Shown here: one piece after another, positions 25,987-34,753 of the stretch | Position numbering within the stretch: position 1 is the first letter of the stretch | Layout of the letters: every line of letters starts with the position of its first letter | Source of the DNA: Niallia circulans NBRC 13626 | GTDB taxonomy: Bacteria > Bacillota > Bacilli > Bacillales > Cytobacillaceae | Assembly: GCF_001591585.1 (NCBI RefSeq) | Contig: NZ_BCVE01000021.1 | Location: 1-64,000 of the forward strand | Length of the DNA stretch: 64,000 bases | Direction: 5' to 3' | Translations under genes and position numbers: made by a program | The notes under the pieces: generated by a model | Databases searched by the model: none | What the model was told of the DNA's origin: nothing | What the model saw: the letters and a program-made list of their open reading frames with translations, nothing else

Positions 25987-27009
25987 TTATTCCTGCCGAA
26001 TAAGATTAATCATATCTTTCATCGCTGCTGCTGCTGCGCCTCTCGGATGTGACGCACCGCCAACACAGCAAATGGCTCCCATTTCTTCCGTTTCAAACAA
26101 GATTCCTTTATTTGTTCCCTTTACATGGATTAACGGATTTTCAGGAGGAATCATTTCAGGTTTTACTTGTAAGATAAACTTATCTCGTTGCTTTTTCGCT
26201 GTTGCAATTAACTTCCACTCACAGCTATTTATTTTGGCACGCTGTATATCTGCTTTGGTAATCTTGTCGATGCCATCGATATCCACATCTTCTAAAGTTA
26301 GATTCGTATGAAGTAAACCATTTGCTAACAGCAATATTTTGCATGCACTATCCAACCCTTTAATATCTAACTCAGGGTTTTTTTCCGCAATTCCATTTTC
26401 CTGTGCTAACTGTAATGCTTTTTCAAAAGTCAGGTTCCCCTCTGACATACTTGTCAGGATGAAATTGGATGTTCCATTTAGAATCCCTTTTATCGATTGA
26501 ATGGTACTGCCTGCCAAACTAAATTCACCGATATCTAATGTAGGCAGCGCTGCTGCCGTAGCTCCACTATACTTAATATGACATCCTTTCCCTTTGGCAA
26601 TGGCCAGTAATTCTGGCAAGCAATGAACAAGCGCCCCCTTACTGACAGATACAATATCCATATTTGCCTCGAGCGCTTTTTTTATGTAAGAAAGGGCTGG
26701 TTCGCCTGTTTCTATATTCGTAGGAGTACACTCTACAAGAATATCTCCTTTAATGGCTGGAGATTCAAGCACTAAATCTTTCATACTAGCATATTGCGAA
26801 ATCCCAATCGAACCTGTTGGGAGCTGATGCAGTATAGATAAATCCAATCCTTCCGATTCATAGATCATCCCTACAGATCCAACTACTCCAGTTACCATCA
26901 ATTCTGTATGATATTGTTTTAGGAACAGTTCTTTTTTCCGATACAATAATTCGATAAATTCCTTCCCGACTGTGCCATATCCCGTAACGATTATCCTTTT
27001 TTGTTTCAT
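25987..27009 (-). CDS. Homoserine dehydrogenase family protein without ACT domain
   Basis: An NAD(P)-dependent dehydrogenase of 340 aa. The Rossmann motif is VTGYGTVGKEFIELL; the homoserine dehydrogenase signature follows as KYSGATAAALPTLDIGEF and IKGILNGTSNFILTSM near residues 180-200, with the catalytic region PELDIKGLDSACK. The C-terminal ACT domain of the main biosynthetic enzyme, about 90 residues, is absent, and no thrB or thrC is adjacent. This fits the shorter paralogues found in Bacillaceae beside the classical hom-thrC-thrB operon. The reaction is likely but not certain; a related oxidoreductase role is possible. The start follows AAAGGAATAGTTGAAACA. Confidence 0.82.
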   Translation of the reverse strand: MKQKRIIVTGYGTVGKEFIELLYRKKELFLKQYHTELMVTGVVGSVGMIYESEGLDLSILHQLPTGSIGISQYASMKDLVLESPAIKGDILVECTPTNIETGEPALSYIKKALEANMDIVSVSKGALVHCLPELLAIAKGKGCHIKYSGATAAALPTLDIGEFSLAGSTIQSIKGILNGTSNFILTSMSEGNLTFEKALQLAQENGIAEKNPELDIKGLDSACKILLLANGLLHTNLTLEDVDIDGIDKITKADIQRAKINSCEWKLIATAKKQRDKFILQVKPEMIPPENPLIHVKGTNKGILFETEEMGAICCVGGASHPRGAAAAAMKDMINLIRQE

Positions 27010-27097
27010 TGTTTCAACTATTCCTTTCTTTTATTCTTGCTATAGACTTCTTTTTTTTCTGTTATATTCCCTTTATTTTGGATTAAATATTTTTCAC

Positions 27098-27123
27098 TGT
27101 AACTTTTCATCTCATTAAACGTG
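27098..27123 (+). promoter_or_regulatory. Candidate sigma M autoregulatory promoter
   Basis: TGTAAC, 16 bases, CGTG, close to the ECF consensus TGAAAC-N16-CGTC. It lies 22 bp upstream of the sigma gene, as expected of the autoregulation known for sigM. Confidence 0.6.
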
Positions 27124-27145
27124 TTATAAGTGATAGGGGGCGAAG

Positions 27146-27643
27146 ATGAAGGATTCAATTGATTCTATTTATCAAACTTATTTTAATGATATTTATTATT
27201 TTCTCCTTTCACTCTGCCATAATCATCATTCTGCAGAAGACTTAGTTCAAGAGACATTTTTCAGAGCACATCTCTATCTGGAAACTTTCCAAGGAAAAAA
27301 TGTGAAGGCCTGGCTTTTCACGGTGGCGTATCACGTTTTTATCGATCAGTTTCGAAAAAATAAGCGACTAGTAGTCAAAGAGAATGATTTCTTTCAAGAA
27401 AAGATGGATAACGCGCAAAGAACAGAGGAGACAGTCTTATTAAAAGAAGAAATTCAAAGAGTGATAAACATGCTAAAAGTATTGCCTGAAAAACAAAGGA
27501 TGGCCGTATTACTAGCAGACTTCCAAGAACTTACAACAGAGGAAGGTGCCATGGTAATGAACATTAGTCCAACCTACTTTAAAGTTTTACTCTTCCGAGG
27601 GAGACAAACAATAAGACAGAGGGGGAAACAAATTCGTGAGTGA
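27146..27643 (+). CDS. sigM: ECF RNA polymerase sigma factor, SigM-like
   Basis: A 165-aa group-4 sigma factor. Region 2 has AEDLVQETFFRAHLYLETF and the -10 reading helix KAWLFTVAYHVFIDQFRKNKR; region 4 has LPEKQRMAVLLADFQELTTE and NISPTYFKVLLFRGRQTI, the -35 reading helix. It aligns throughout with B. subtilis SigM, the cell-envelope stress sigma factor. The anti-sigma gene overlaps its 3' end by 8 bp, giving translational coupling, and an ECF-type promoter lies just upstream. It should turn on wall synthesis and division genes under wall stress. Confidence 0.88.
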   Translation: MKDSIDSIYQTYFNDIYYFLLSLCHNHHSAEDLVQETFFRAHLYLETFQGKNVKAWLFTVAYHVFIDQFRKNKRLVVKENDFFQEKMDNAQRTEETVLLKEEIQRVINMLKVLPEKQRMAVLLADFQELTTEEGAMVMNISPTYFKVLLFRGRQTIRQRGKQIRE

Positions 27644-28778
27644 AGAGTACAAAAAAAGGTTAGAAGCATATAAAAATGGGGAACTTTCAAAAGAGGAAGC
27701 AGCAGAAATAGAGAAAGATTTAGAAAAGATGGAGCAATATTTTCAAGTTTTTGAGGAAGCAGAAATGAGCAATCATCATCAAGCCGCACCACTCCTGATT
27801 GATTCAAAAAAACAAAGAAGAATAGTAAGAAGAGGAAAGTGGATGGCCCGATTTCAAACAGCACTTACTGCATTAGGACTAATCATTCTTTTCACCATTC
27901 TTTCTTCCATTTTCACTGCTGTTTATTACGCTTGGGGCACCCCTGATAGAACAGATGTATACCGAAACATTATTGATTTAACCCTTACTGTAACAGATCC
28001 CTATGGGCAGTACAGTGGAACAAGTGCAGCTACAAAGCCTTACTTTGGACTGGAAACAACAACAGATATTGAAAAAAAAGTCGGGGATGAAATCTATAAA
28101 ACGGGGGAGTATAAAACAAAATTTTTCTTTTCACTCATGGGAATGCCTGAAAAGAAAACACAGGGAGTCATCTCCCAACAACAAGCCTCCTTTTCCTTTT
28201 TACCAAAAGAGTCATCCCCATCGGAATGGAAGCGACTAGAAAAAGTAAAGAATGGCACTGTAGCGTCTGTTTATTTGTCCTTCTCTGAATTATTATCAAC
28301 AAATAAAGTGTTTGATTATTTAAAAGATAGAAATATAGAAATTATCTGGTTTGCTGTTGATACAGGGGTAGAGAATAGAGACGAATTTGGTATAGATCCA
28401 ATTGGCTTTCCTAATAACCCTATTTGGCATGATGATGATATGATCACAGATTCAACCAAAAAAGAAGGAAACTTTTGGTTTTCCATTGAATCTAGCTCCT
28501 CTAGTTCGCCAGAGTATACAGAAGGAGATGCGGAGATTCTGCATAAACAGTTTCTAAAAACACTTACATTTCTAGAACCGTATGAAAAAAAGGCAGAGAA
28601 TTTTTATTTTGGTCATTTAGAATTAAATAAACGAATTGCTTATATGAAAAAAAATGGTATTAATCATTATGGGGTTGTTATTACTGGTCCTACAGAAGAA
28701 ATACTCAAGTTAAAAAAAGAAAGCTGGATAAAGGAAATTAGTATAGATGATATAGGTTTTTGGAATTGGGATGAATAA
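27636..28778 (+). CDS. yhdL: Membrane anti-sigma factor, YhdL-like
   Basis: A 380-aa anti-sigma factor. Residues 1-65 form the cytosolic sigma-binding part (KKRLEAYKNGELSKEEAAEIE), one membrane helix spans about 70-98 (ALTALGLIILFTILSSIF), and the extracytoplasmic remainder has the sigma-regulator C-terminal domain (VSQQQ-like SFSFLPKES, GTVASVYLSFSEL, WFAVDTG). Architecture and operon position match YhdL, which holds SigM inactive. The second partner, YhdK, present in B. subtilis, is not found next to it. The GTG start lies inside the sigma gene's end. Confidence 0.85.
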   Translation: MSEEYKKRLEAYKNGELSKEEAAEIEKDLEKMEQYFQVFEEAEMSNHHQAAPLLIDSKKQRRIVRRGKWMARFQTALTALGLIILFTILSSIFTAVYYAWGTPDRTDVYRNIIDLTLTVTDPYGQYSGTSAATKPYFGLETTTDIEKKVGDEIYKTGEYKTKFFFSLMGMPEKKTQGVISQQQASFSFLPKESSPSEWKRLEKVKNGTVASVYLSFSELLSTNKVFDYLKDRNIEIIWFAVDTGVENRDEFGIDPIGFPNNPIWHDDDMITDSTKKEGNFWFSIESSSSSSPEYTEGDAEILHKQFLKTLTFLEPYEKKAENFYFGHLELNKRIAYMKKNGINHYGVVITGPTEEILKLKKESWIKEISIDDIGFWNWDE

Positions 28779-28789
28779 AAGAAGAACCC

Positions 28790-28818
28790 ACAGGACTCAA
28801 TAAAGCTCTGTGGGTCTA
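28790..28818. terminator. Bidirectional terminator after the anti-sigma gene
   Basis: ACCCACAG and CTGTGGGT pair across a 13-nt loop between the convergent anti-sigma and spoVR genes. Confidence 0.75.
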
Positions 28819-28824
28819 TTTCTC

Positions 28825-30240
28825 CTATAAATACTTCCGATGCAGCGCTTTTCCATCATAGCTATAAAGAAGCGGTTTATCTTCTACTACCGTCTCCATA
28901 TGCACGCCTCTTCCCCATAATTGATGAATATACGGAAGAACCTTTTCTAAATATTTCAAGTCTAATTCAATTCCCTCGAAGCCATGCTTTAAGTACAGCT
29001 CTCCATTTTTATTATAATCACCATCATTGACTGTAATATATGGGAAACCCCCATTAACGCGCATGCTCACTAATTGATCCCGGACTTGTTCCCATGCCTT
29101 GTCGACAATTTTATAATCTCTTCCTTGCTTTTGGAACAAATACATATCTTCTCTCATGACAAGATCTTTGGTTAAATAGTTTCTCAGAAAAGAAATATCT
29201 GATTCTATTTCCCGAACTTCAAACATTTTTTCTCGCCCTGATCCTGGTTTAACACCTCTTTGCTTCATTTCTTCTGTTGGATTATTATAGCGTTCCTCGA
29301 TATCTTCAAATATCTTTAAACCTAGATAATAGGGGTTAATGCCCGTTTTAGACGGCTGTACTACACCAGCATTCAGCTTTGCAAATTCAATGGCTTCCGC
29401 ACTTGTTAAATCTAATTCTCGAACAATCCGCTGATGCCAATAGGATGCCCAGCCCTCATTCATGATCTTTGTTTCTAACTGTGGCCAGAAATAAAGCATT
29501 TCTTCGCGCATCATGGTTAAAATATCCCTTTGCCAGTCGCTAAGCTCTCGACTGAAGTTTTCAATAAAAAGTAGTAAATCCTTCTCTGGCTGGGGCGGGA
29601 ATTTCTTGGCTACTTTTTTCTTCGGCTTCTTTGGTTTATTTCGGTCGTCCAATCCCCATAATTCATCATAAGGTGTACTTGTTGGTTCCTCTTCCTCCAC
29701 AAATTCTACATCGTCCATGGACCAAGCTAATTTAGGTCTCATCAAGCTTGGGTCAATATGTTCATCAATGGCTAATACCGCATCCAAAAACGTTTCCACT
29801 TCCTGCTTCCCGTATTTGATTTCATATTGACGAATTCGATCAGCAGTTGCGGCCATACTTTCAACCATTTCTCGTTTGGTATTTTGGAATCGAACATTAT
29901 TTTTAAAGAAATCACAGTGTGCCAAAACATGGGCAACGATAAGCTTATTATTTATTAAGGAGTTACTATCAAGCAAAAAAGCATAACAAGGATTTGAGTT
30001 AATGACTAATTCATATATTTTGGATAGGCCTAAATCATAATGTAATTTCATTTTATGAAATTGCTTTCCGAAGCTCCAATGGGAAAATCGAGTAGGCATT
30101 CCGTAAGCACCGAATGTATAAATGATATCCGCAGGACAAATTTCATATCTCATTGGATAAAAGTCTAGTCCAAATCCAGTAGCAATCTCGGTGATTTCTG
30201 CAATGGCATATTCCAATTCCTTTTGTTCTACCTCATTCAT
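28825..30240 (-). CDS. spoVR: SpoVR-family protein
   Basis: A 471-aa SpoVR protein, required for normal spore cortex formation in B. subtilis; its biochemistry is unknown. The N-terminal third has the family segments [20 protein letters not shown] and [15 protein letters not shown]; further on come [20 protein letters not shown] with HCDFFKNN, and the [20 protein letters not shown] metal-site-like region. The length matches B. subtilis SpoVR (468 aa). I chose the ATG behind GAAAGGAGAGAGCGG instead of one six codons upstream. It is monocistronic; no sporulation promoter could be assigned by eye. Confidence 0.93.
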   Translation of the reverse strand: MNEVEQKELEYAIAEITEIATGFGLDFYPMRYEICPADIIYTFGAYGMPTRFSHWSFGKQFHKMKLHYDLGLSKIYELVINSNPCYAFLLDSNSLINNKLIVAHVLAHCDFFKNNVRFQNTKREMVESMAATADRIRQYEIKYGKQEVETFLDAVLAIDEHIDPSLMRPKLAWSMDDVEFVEEEEPTSTPYDELWGLDDRNKPKKPKKKVAKKFPPQPEKDLLLFIENFSRELSDWQRDILTMMREEMLYFWPQLETKIMNEGWASYWHQRIVRELDLTSAEAIEFAKLNAGVVQPSKTGINPYYLGLKIFEDIEERYNNPTEEMKQRGVKPGSGREKMFEVREIESDISFLRNYLTKDLVMREDMYLFQKQGRDYKIVDKAWEQVRDQLVSMRVNGGFPYITVNDGDYNKNGELYLKHGFEGIELDLKYLEKVLPYIHQLWGRGVHMETVVEDKPLLYSYDGKALHRKYL

Positions 30241-30413
30241 TCCGCTCTCTCCTTTCACCGTTTAAACTAATGTATGAAAAGAAAAACGGAATCATGAGTA
30301 AATTGAATAGAAATTGAATTGGATAGATCTTTTATTTATTGCTTGTGTAGGTGTTGGCGAAATGATTTTGGAGTAAGTATGATGCTGTTTTTGTTGGACT
30401 AGCTGGATTTTGG

Positions 30414-30475
30414 CTTTCATCACGGGTATGAACGCATTTTTTCTGTCACTCCTTCTACTTTTTAGCTTTCATCCC
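30414..30475. repeat. Isolated copy related to the 52-bp dyad repeat
   Basis: GGCTTTCATCACGGGTATGAAC keeps the arms and spacing of the dyad in the 8.8-9.3 kb array, followed by a half copy (AGCTTTCATCCC). It sits in the 315-bp gap between spoVR and pbpC, which otherwise holds only the pbpC terminator. Confidence 0.65.
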
Positions 30476-30515
30476 ACCTGTTGCCCCTCCCTAATCCTTC
30501 CTGTCTACTTTTATG

Positions 30516-30551
30516 AAAAAAAAAGGAGCATTCCCACAGAACACTCCTTTT
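30516..30551 (-). terminator. Terminator of pbpC
   Basis: AAAAGGAG and CTCCTTTT pair over a 15-nt loop; on the minus strand a run of T follows. Confidence 0.75.
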
Positions 30552-30555
30552 CTCT

Positions 30556-32556
30556 TTATTCTATTATCTCTTTTACCTTTTTCACAACGTATCCAGAGCT
30601 GCCTTTATCTTGTACGCTTTCCATCATCATTGCAATCAAGAGGTTCTTATTGCCTTTATCATAGGTAACATACCAGCCGTTTTCTGTTCCCTTTTCGCCT
30701 TGCTTTTCTTTTAATTCAGCTGTACCTGTTTTTCCTGCGAATGTTTTTCCGCTTATTTTTCCGGCACGTGCTGTACCGTGAGGACTTTCAATAACCTGTT
30801 GTAAGTCATCAGAAATGGTGTTGGCTACTGATTCGTCCATGATTTTTTCTTTCCAAACCTTACTCTTCTCTTCACTATCTAATAATACAGGTGTTATTAG
30901 ATTTCCACCGTTAACAAATGGTGTGTATGCTGTCGCAAGATGAATCACACTCATTTCCACATGCCCTTGGCCATATCCTGAGTCTGCTAAAAGCTGCTCT
31001 GTATCTAATTTGCCATAGGTGGATGTTTCAATTGGGTAAGCATAAGTAAACGGTTCTTCAAACCCGAATTTTTTTAGTTCTGCTGCAAACTTATCTTTAC
31101 CTAAATCAAGTGCTGTCTGCGCAAAGTAAATATTATCACTATATATCAAAGCATCCGCCAGATTTACAGGCTCTGAGCTTGTATGCACTCTTGTGACATA
31201 ATAACCGCCCCAAGATTTATCCTTCTGCCACTTCTTAGTGGTAATCTTTCTTTCCTGTTCAGGAGTAATGACGCCCTCTGTTAATGCAGCAGCTGCTACA
31301 AGCGGCTTCATAACAGAACCAGGAGCATATTTATTTTTAAAGCGATTGGTAAAAGGATCTAGCTTATTATTATCATATGCTTCCTTCTCAGACGTTGTCA
31401 GGCCAACAATCATCTTGTTTGGATCAAATGCGGGACTGCTGACTAACGCAAGTGTTTCCCCTGTTTGCGGATTAATAGCTGTAGCTGCACCTGCTTCGCC
31501 ATCCATTTTTTCATATATTTCCTTTTGCAAGTCTGCATCGATTGTTAACTTTACATTTTCACCATTCTTCACATCTTTTTTCGCTAAAGTAACTGTACTG
31601 CCGTCGGCTTTTTTAATAGAAATTTCTTCGCCATTCGTGCCTTTCAATCGTTCCTCCAGCACTTGCTCTAAGCCTCTTTTTCCAATTACATCTGTGCTTG
31701 AATAACCCTTCCCTTTATTCTCCTCCAGCTCTTCTGCTGTGATGCTGCCAATGTAGCCAATTAAATGGGCAGCACTTTCGCCAAATGGATAAATTCTTCC
31801 TTTGGTATCTTGCTTCTGCACACCAGGTAATGCAAAGAGTTTATCTAAATAAGCACGATCTCCTGTGGCAACTTTCTTTATTGGAACAAAAAAGCTCGGT
31901 TGGACCCAATCTGCTTGGATCGCTTTCTCTATTGTTTCTTTTTTAATATCCAAAAGCTTTGCTAGATTACTTATGACAGCATCTGGATTGTCTCCCATTT
32001 GTTCTGGAACCAGCCCAACTTCATAAATAACTCCATTCATGGCCATCGGATTCTCATTTTTATCCACAATACTACCGCGTTCTGCTGGAATCGTGTTGAC
32101 CGAAATTTTATCATCAGGACCTAACTCAGAAAATATATAAGTAGTATCCCAATTTATATACCAATTCTCGTCTTTGTCTCGCTCTTCTTTTACAAGCGTG
32201 GCCTGATTATCAAAACTGATTTCTCCTGCCATACTGTTCATTTTAACCGAAAATGGAATTTCTGCTTTCTCTACTTTATCAAATTTTTCGTCGTCTGAAG
32301 GTTTCTTATATGTTATCTCTAAATCTTTAATACTTAAGTCTTTGTAAATTTTTTCATATCTAGAAACAAATTCTTCTTCCGAAACATTTTTCTTTGCTTC
32401 TGTTGATAAGAAAGCATACATTTCTTTGAATTTTTCGTCATTCCACAGTTTTATATATTGTGATAGCCGTTCATCTGGGGTAGGATCATTCTTATTGCAC
32501 CCTGTTACCACTGCTATCAATACAAATATCAGTAAAAGCATCCATCTCTTTTTCAT
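30556..32556 (-). CDS. pbpC: Class B penicillin-binding protein with MecA-type N-terminus, PbpC-like
   Basis: A transpeptidase lipoprotein of 666 aa that cross-links peptidoglycan outside the membrane. The lipobox AVVTGC gives Cys20. Residues 25-145 are an NTF2-like MecA_N domain, 150-310 the PBP dimerisation domain (AERGSIVDKN), and 340-660 the transpeptidase with Ser414-VMK417, Ser473-DN475 and KTGT at 609-612. This is the PBP2a/PBP3 architecture; B. subtilis PbpC has the same layout and length. Such proteins can have low beta-lactam affinity, which cannot be judged here. I chose the ATG behind AAGGGGAGATAGGA over an upstream in-frame start. Confidence 0.93.
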   Translation of the reverse strand: MKKRWMLLLIFVLIAVVTGCNKNDPTPDERLSQYIKLWNDEKFKEMYAFLSTEAKKNVSEEEFVSRYEKIYKDLSIKDLEITYKKPSDDEKFDKVEKAEIPFSVKMNSMAGEISFDNQATLVKEERDKDENWYINWDTTYIFSELGPDDKISVNTIPAERGSIVDKNENPMAMNGVIYEVGLVPEQMGDNPDAVISNLAKLLDIKKETIEKAIQADWVQPSFFVPIKKVATGDRAYLDKLFALPGVQKQDTKGRIYPFGESAAHLIGYIGSITAEELEENKGKGYSSTDVIGKRGLEQVLEERLKGTNGEEISIKKADGSTVTLAKKDVKNGENVKLTIDADLQKEIYEKMDGEAGAATAINPQTGETLALVSSPAFDPNKMIVGLTTSEKEAYDNNKLDPFTNRFKNKYAPGSVMKPLVAAAALTEGVITPEQERKITTKKWQKDKSWGGYYVTRVHTSSEPVNLADALIYSDNIYFAQTALDLGKDKFAAELKKFGFEEPFTYAYPIETSTYGKLDTEQLLADSGYGQGHVEMSVIHLATAYTPFVNGGNLITPVLLDSEEKSKVWKEKIMDESVANTISDDLQQVIESPHGTARAGKISGKTFAGKTGTAELKEKQGEKGTENGWYVTYDKGNKNLLIAMMMESVQDKGSSGYVVKKVKEIIE

Positions 32557-32791
32557 TCCTATCTCCCCTTCTAATCTACTACTACTAGCGTACCATTTTT
32601 TCATAAAAACGGAAAAAGAATTACATACAAAATGGTCATTTTTTTATTTTTTCTTTCCTGCATCCTGTATATTATTACCTTTCTGACAAAATAATAACTT
32701 TATTACGAAGACCAATTGAAAAAATTACAGATCGTTTTTAACATACTTTTGCTTCACCATTTGCTAAAATACAGACTAAGGGGGGATATAG

Positions 32792-33172
32792 ATGATTGTG
32801 TTATTTGATGGGGTTTGTAATTTATGCAACAAAAGTGTGCAATTTATTATTAAAAGAGATCCACATAACCAATTTTTCTTTGCTTCCTTACAGAGCGAAA
32901 CTGGAAGAAATCTATTGAATAAATATCATTTATCTGAGGTTGATAGTGTTATCCTTTTAAAAGAAGATAGATACTATTTAGAATCGGATGCCGCTTTAGA
33001 AATTTGCAGCCATCTTACAGGTGGATGGAAGCTTCTAGCTATTTTAAAAGTAATCCCGCCTTTCATCAGAGACCCTCTTTATCGAATTATTGCTAGAAAT
33101 CGTTATAAATGGTTTGGCAAACAGGATTCCTGTATGCTTCCAACAGAAGAAATGAAGAAGCGCTTTTTATAG
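32792..33172 (+). CDS. yuxK: DCC-family thiol-disulfide oxidoreductase-like protein
   Basis: A 126-aa DUF393 protein with the family hallmark FDGVCNLCNKSVQFI at residues 5-19, where DGVCNLC gives the DCC name and a CxxC pair, followed by FFFASLQSETGR and SDAALEICSHLTGGW. It resembles B. subtilis YuxK. The fold is thioredoxin-like; the substrate and redox partner are unknown. The start follows AGGGGGGATATAG. It is divergent from pbpC. Confidence 0.88.
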   Translation: MIVLFDGVCNLCNKSVQFIIKRDPHNQFFFASLQSETGRNLLNKYHLSEVDSVILLKEDRYYLESDAALEICSHLTGGWKLLAILKVIPPFIRDPLYRIIARNRYKWFGKQDSCMLPTEEMKKRFL

Positions 33173-33559
33173 TTCCCTCACATTCTTGCCTTTTCGAATA
33201 AAAAAGACCGCTTTCTCATCAGAAAACGGCAGAAAATTGGAGATAAAAGGACTACTCGTAAAACAGATATTGGGGTTTAATAGAAATCTCAAAATTTCTA
33301 TTAAAAATGCTCAATTAAGTTTTATTATGCGAATAATTAGAAGGCGTAGGTGGGCACTTCTAAAAATAGCAAAAATATTCTTAATATATTGCAGTAAAAA
33401 CAATTAAATCATATTATTAAGATAGATGAATTCTTGATTTCAAAGTAAATTTCGGCATTTTAAGGCATTTAGCACTGTTTTTTTGCAAAAATCTTCAAAA
33501 ATATAACTTTAGGAATATCATTAAAAAAAGGTGAGCTTTTCTATGTAGGAGTGAAGCGA
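33173..33559. other. 387-bp intergenic stretch
   Basis: Near its left end CCGCTTTCT and AGAAAACGG form a hairpin without a T tract on the + strand, possibly the yuxK 3' end. A 73-codon open frame (33186-33407) has no binding site and a composition typical of AT-rich noise. Otherwise very AT-rich, with nothing recognisable. Confidence 0.55.
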
Positions 33560-34432
33560 TTGAATTTTTCAGCGGTTGGGGAAAAAATCAAGGAATTACG
33601 AAAGCAAATGGGACTATCACAAAAGGAACTTTCTCACAATATTTGTACACAAGCGCAAATAAGCAAGATTGAAAAAGGAGAAGTACTTCCATTGTCTTCT
33701 ACTCTTTATCTTATTTCTAGGCGATTGGGAGTAGACGTAAATTACTTCTTCGATATTGGTACGACCCCCAGACTAGATTATGTGGAAGAAACTTTTCGGC
33801 AATTAAAAGCAGCTAGAAGGAATACTGATTATCATACAATAAAACAAATTGTAAAAGCAGAAGAAAAAAATCCTTTATTTACGCACCATAAAAAAAACTA
33901 TCAATTGCTGCTTTGGCATAAGGCAATTTATGTATTTGAAATCGACCGTGATTTTAATCGAGCAGTAAAGCTTATTAATGAAGCAATTGAACTTACCTTT
34001 GACACTGTCTTCACAGAAAGAGAAATAGAAATCTTTATTAGTAAAGGAATCTTTCACTATGAAGAAGGATTTATTGATGATTCCTTGACCATTTATGAAC
34101 AAGCATTTAAAGCGATCAACCAGCTTCCCTATTTAAAGGATGATACGATTAAAAGCAGATTATATTTTAATATCGCGAAATCCTTAACAGATCAATCCAT
34201 GTTTGATGCATCCATTACCTATTGTAAGGAAGGGATTGATTGGGCGATACAACAGGATAACCTTTATTTGCTGGCTCACTTTCACTATCATATCGGATAT
34301 AACTATGAATTACAAAAGAATTTTGACCTAGCTATTCCTTATATGCAAGATGCACTAATGATTTTCCAATTAGTAAAAGATCATCGATATACGGATTATA
34401 TCGAAGGAAAAATCCGTAGCTGGCAAACATAA
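33560..34432 (+). CDS. XRE-family regulator with TPR repeats, RNPP-like
   Basis: A 290-aa transcription regulator. Residues 5-65 form a helix-turn-helix of the XRE type (GEKIKELRKQMGLSQKELSH, then QAQISKIEKGEVLP), and the remainder is a string of helical TPR-like repeats (for example DRDFNRAVKLINEAIEL, EEGFIDDSLTIYEQAFKAI, QKNFDLAIPYMQDALMIF). This is the architecture of PlcR, NprR and other RNPP quorum-sensing receptors, in which TPRs bind a secreted peptide. No signal-peptide gene follows; a terminator comes 16 bp after the stop. I chose the TTG 9 nt behind AGGAG; the GTG next to AGGAG is too close. Confidence 0.82.
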   Translation: MNFSAVGEKIKELRKQMGLSQKELSHNICTQAQISKIEKGEVLPLSSTLYLISRRLGVDVNYFFDIGTTPRLDYVEETFRQLKAARRNTDYHTIKQIVKAEEKNPLFTHHKKNYQLLLWHKAIYVFEIDRDFNRAVKLINEAIELTFDTVFTEREIEIFISKGIFHYEEGFIDDSLTIYEQAFKAINQLPYLKDDTIKSRLYFNIAKSLTDQSMFDASITYCKEGIDWAIQQDNLYLLAHFHYHIGYNYELQKNFDLAIPYMQDALMIFQLVKDHRYTDYIEGKIRSWQT

Positions 34433-34447
34433 TATATGTATTATATA

Positions 34448-34507
34448 AAGATGTCCTCCAACTATTCTCCCCTACGAATCGTGAAATAGTTGGGGGCATC
34501 TTTTTTC
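34448..34507 (+). terminator. Terminator of the RNPP-like regulator gene
   Basis: AAGATGTCCTCCAACTATT faces AATAGTTGGGGGCATCTT in a long stem with one mismatch/wobble region, followed by TTTTTC. Confidence 0.88.
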
Positions 34508-34753
34508 TTAAGCGGGGATAACGATCACTTTCCATCACCTCTATGCTATCCGCATATATACCTAGTTAGTTATTCCCTGTTTATACAATCAGTTTCATCT
34601 CCAGCAACTAATGTCCTAATGATAAGATTCTATGAATAATTACCTATTTTCGTAAAACGTTATCAATTTTATTAAAATAAAAGGTCAATAGTCTGATAGG
34701 TTATGGTAAGATAGATATACTATAGTTTAATCATTAGGAGTGAGTGATAAAAA

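Noticed and set aside
33186-33407. 73-codon ORF after yuxK
   Set aside because: No ribosome binding site; AT-rich composition (Ile, Lys, Arg) typical of noise; crosses a hairpin.
33480-33560. PlcR-box upstream of the RNPP-like regulator
   Set aside because: No TATGNAN4TNCATA match is visible in the region.
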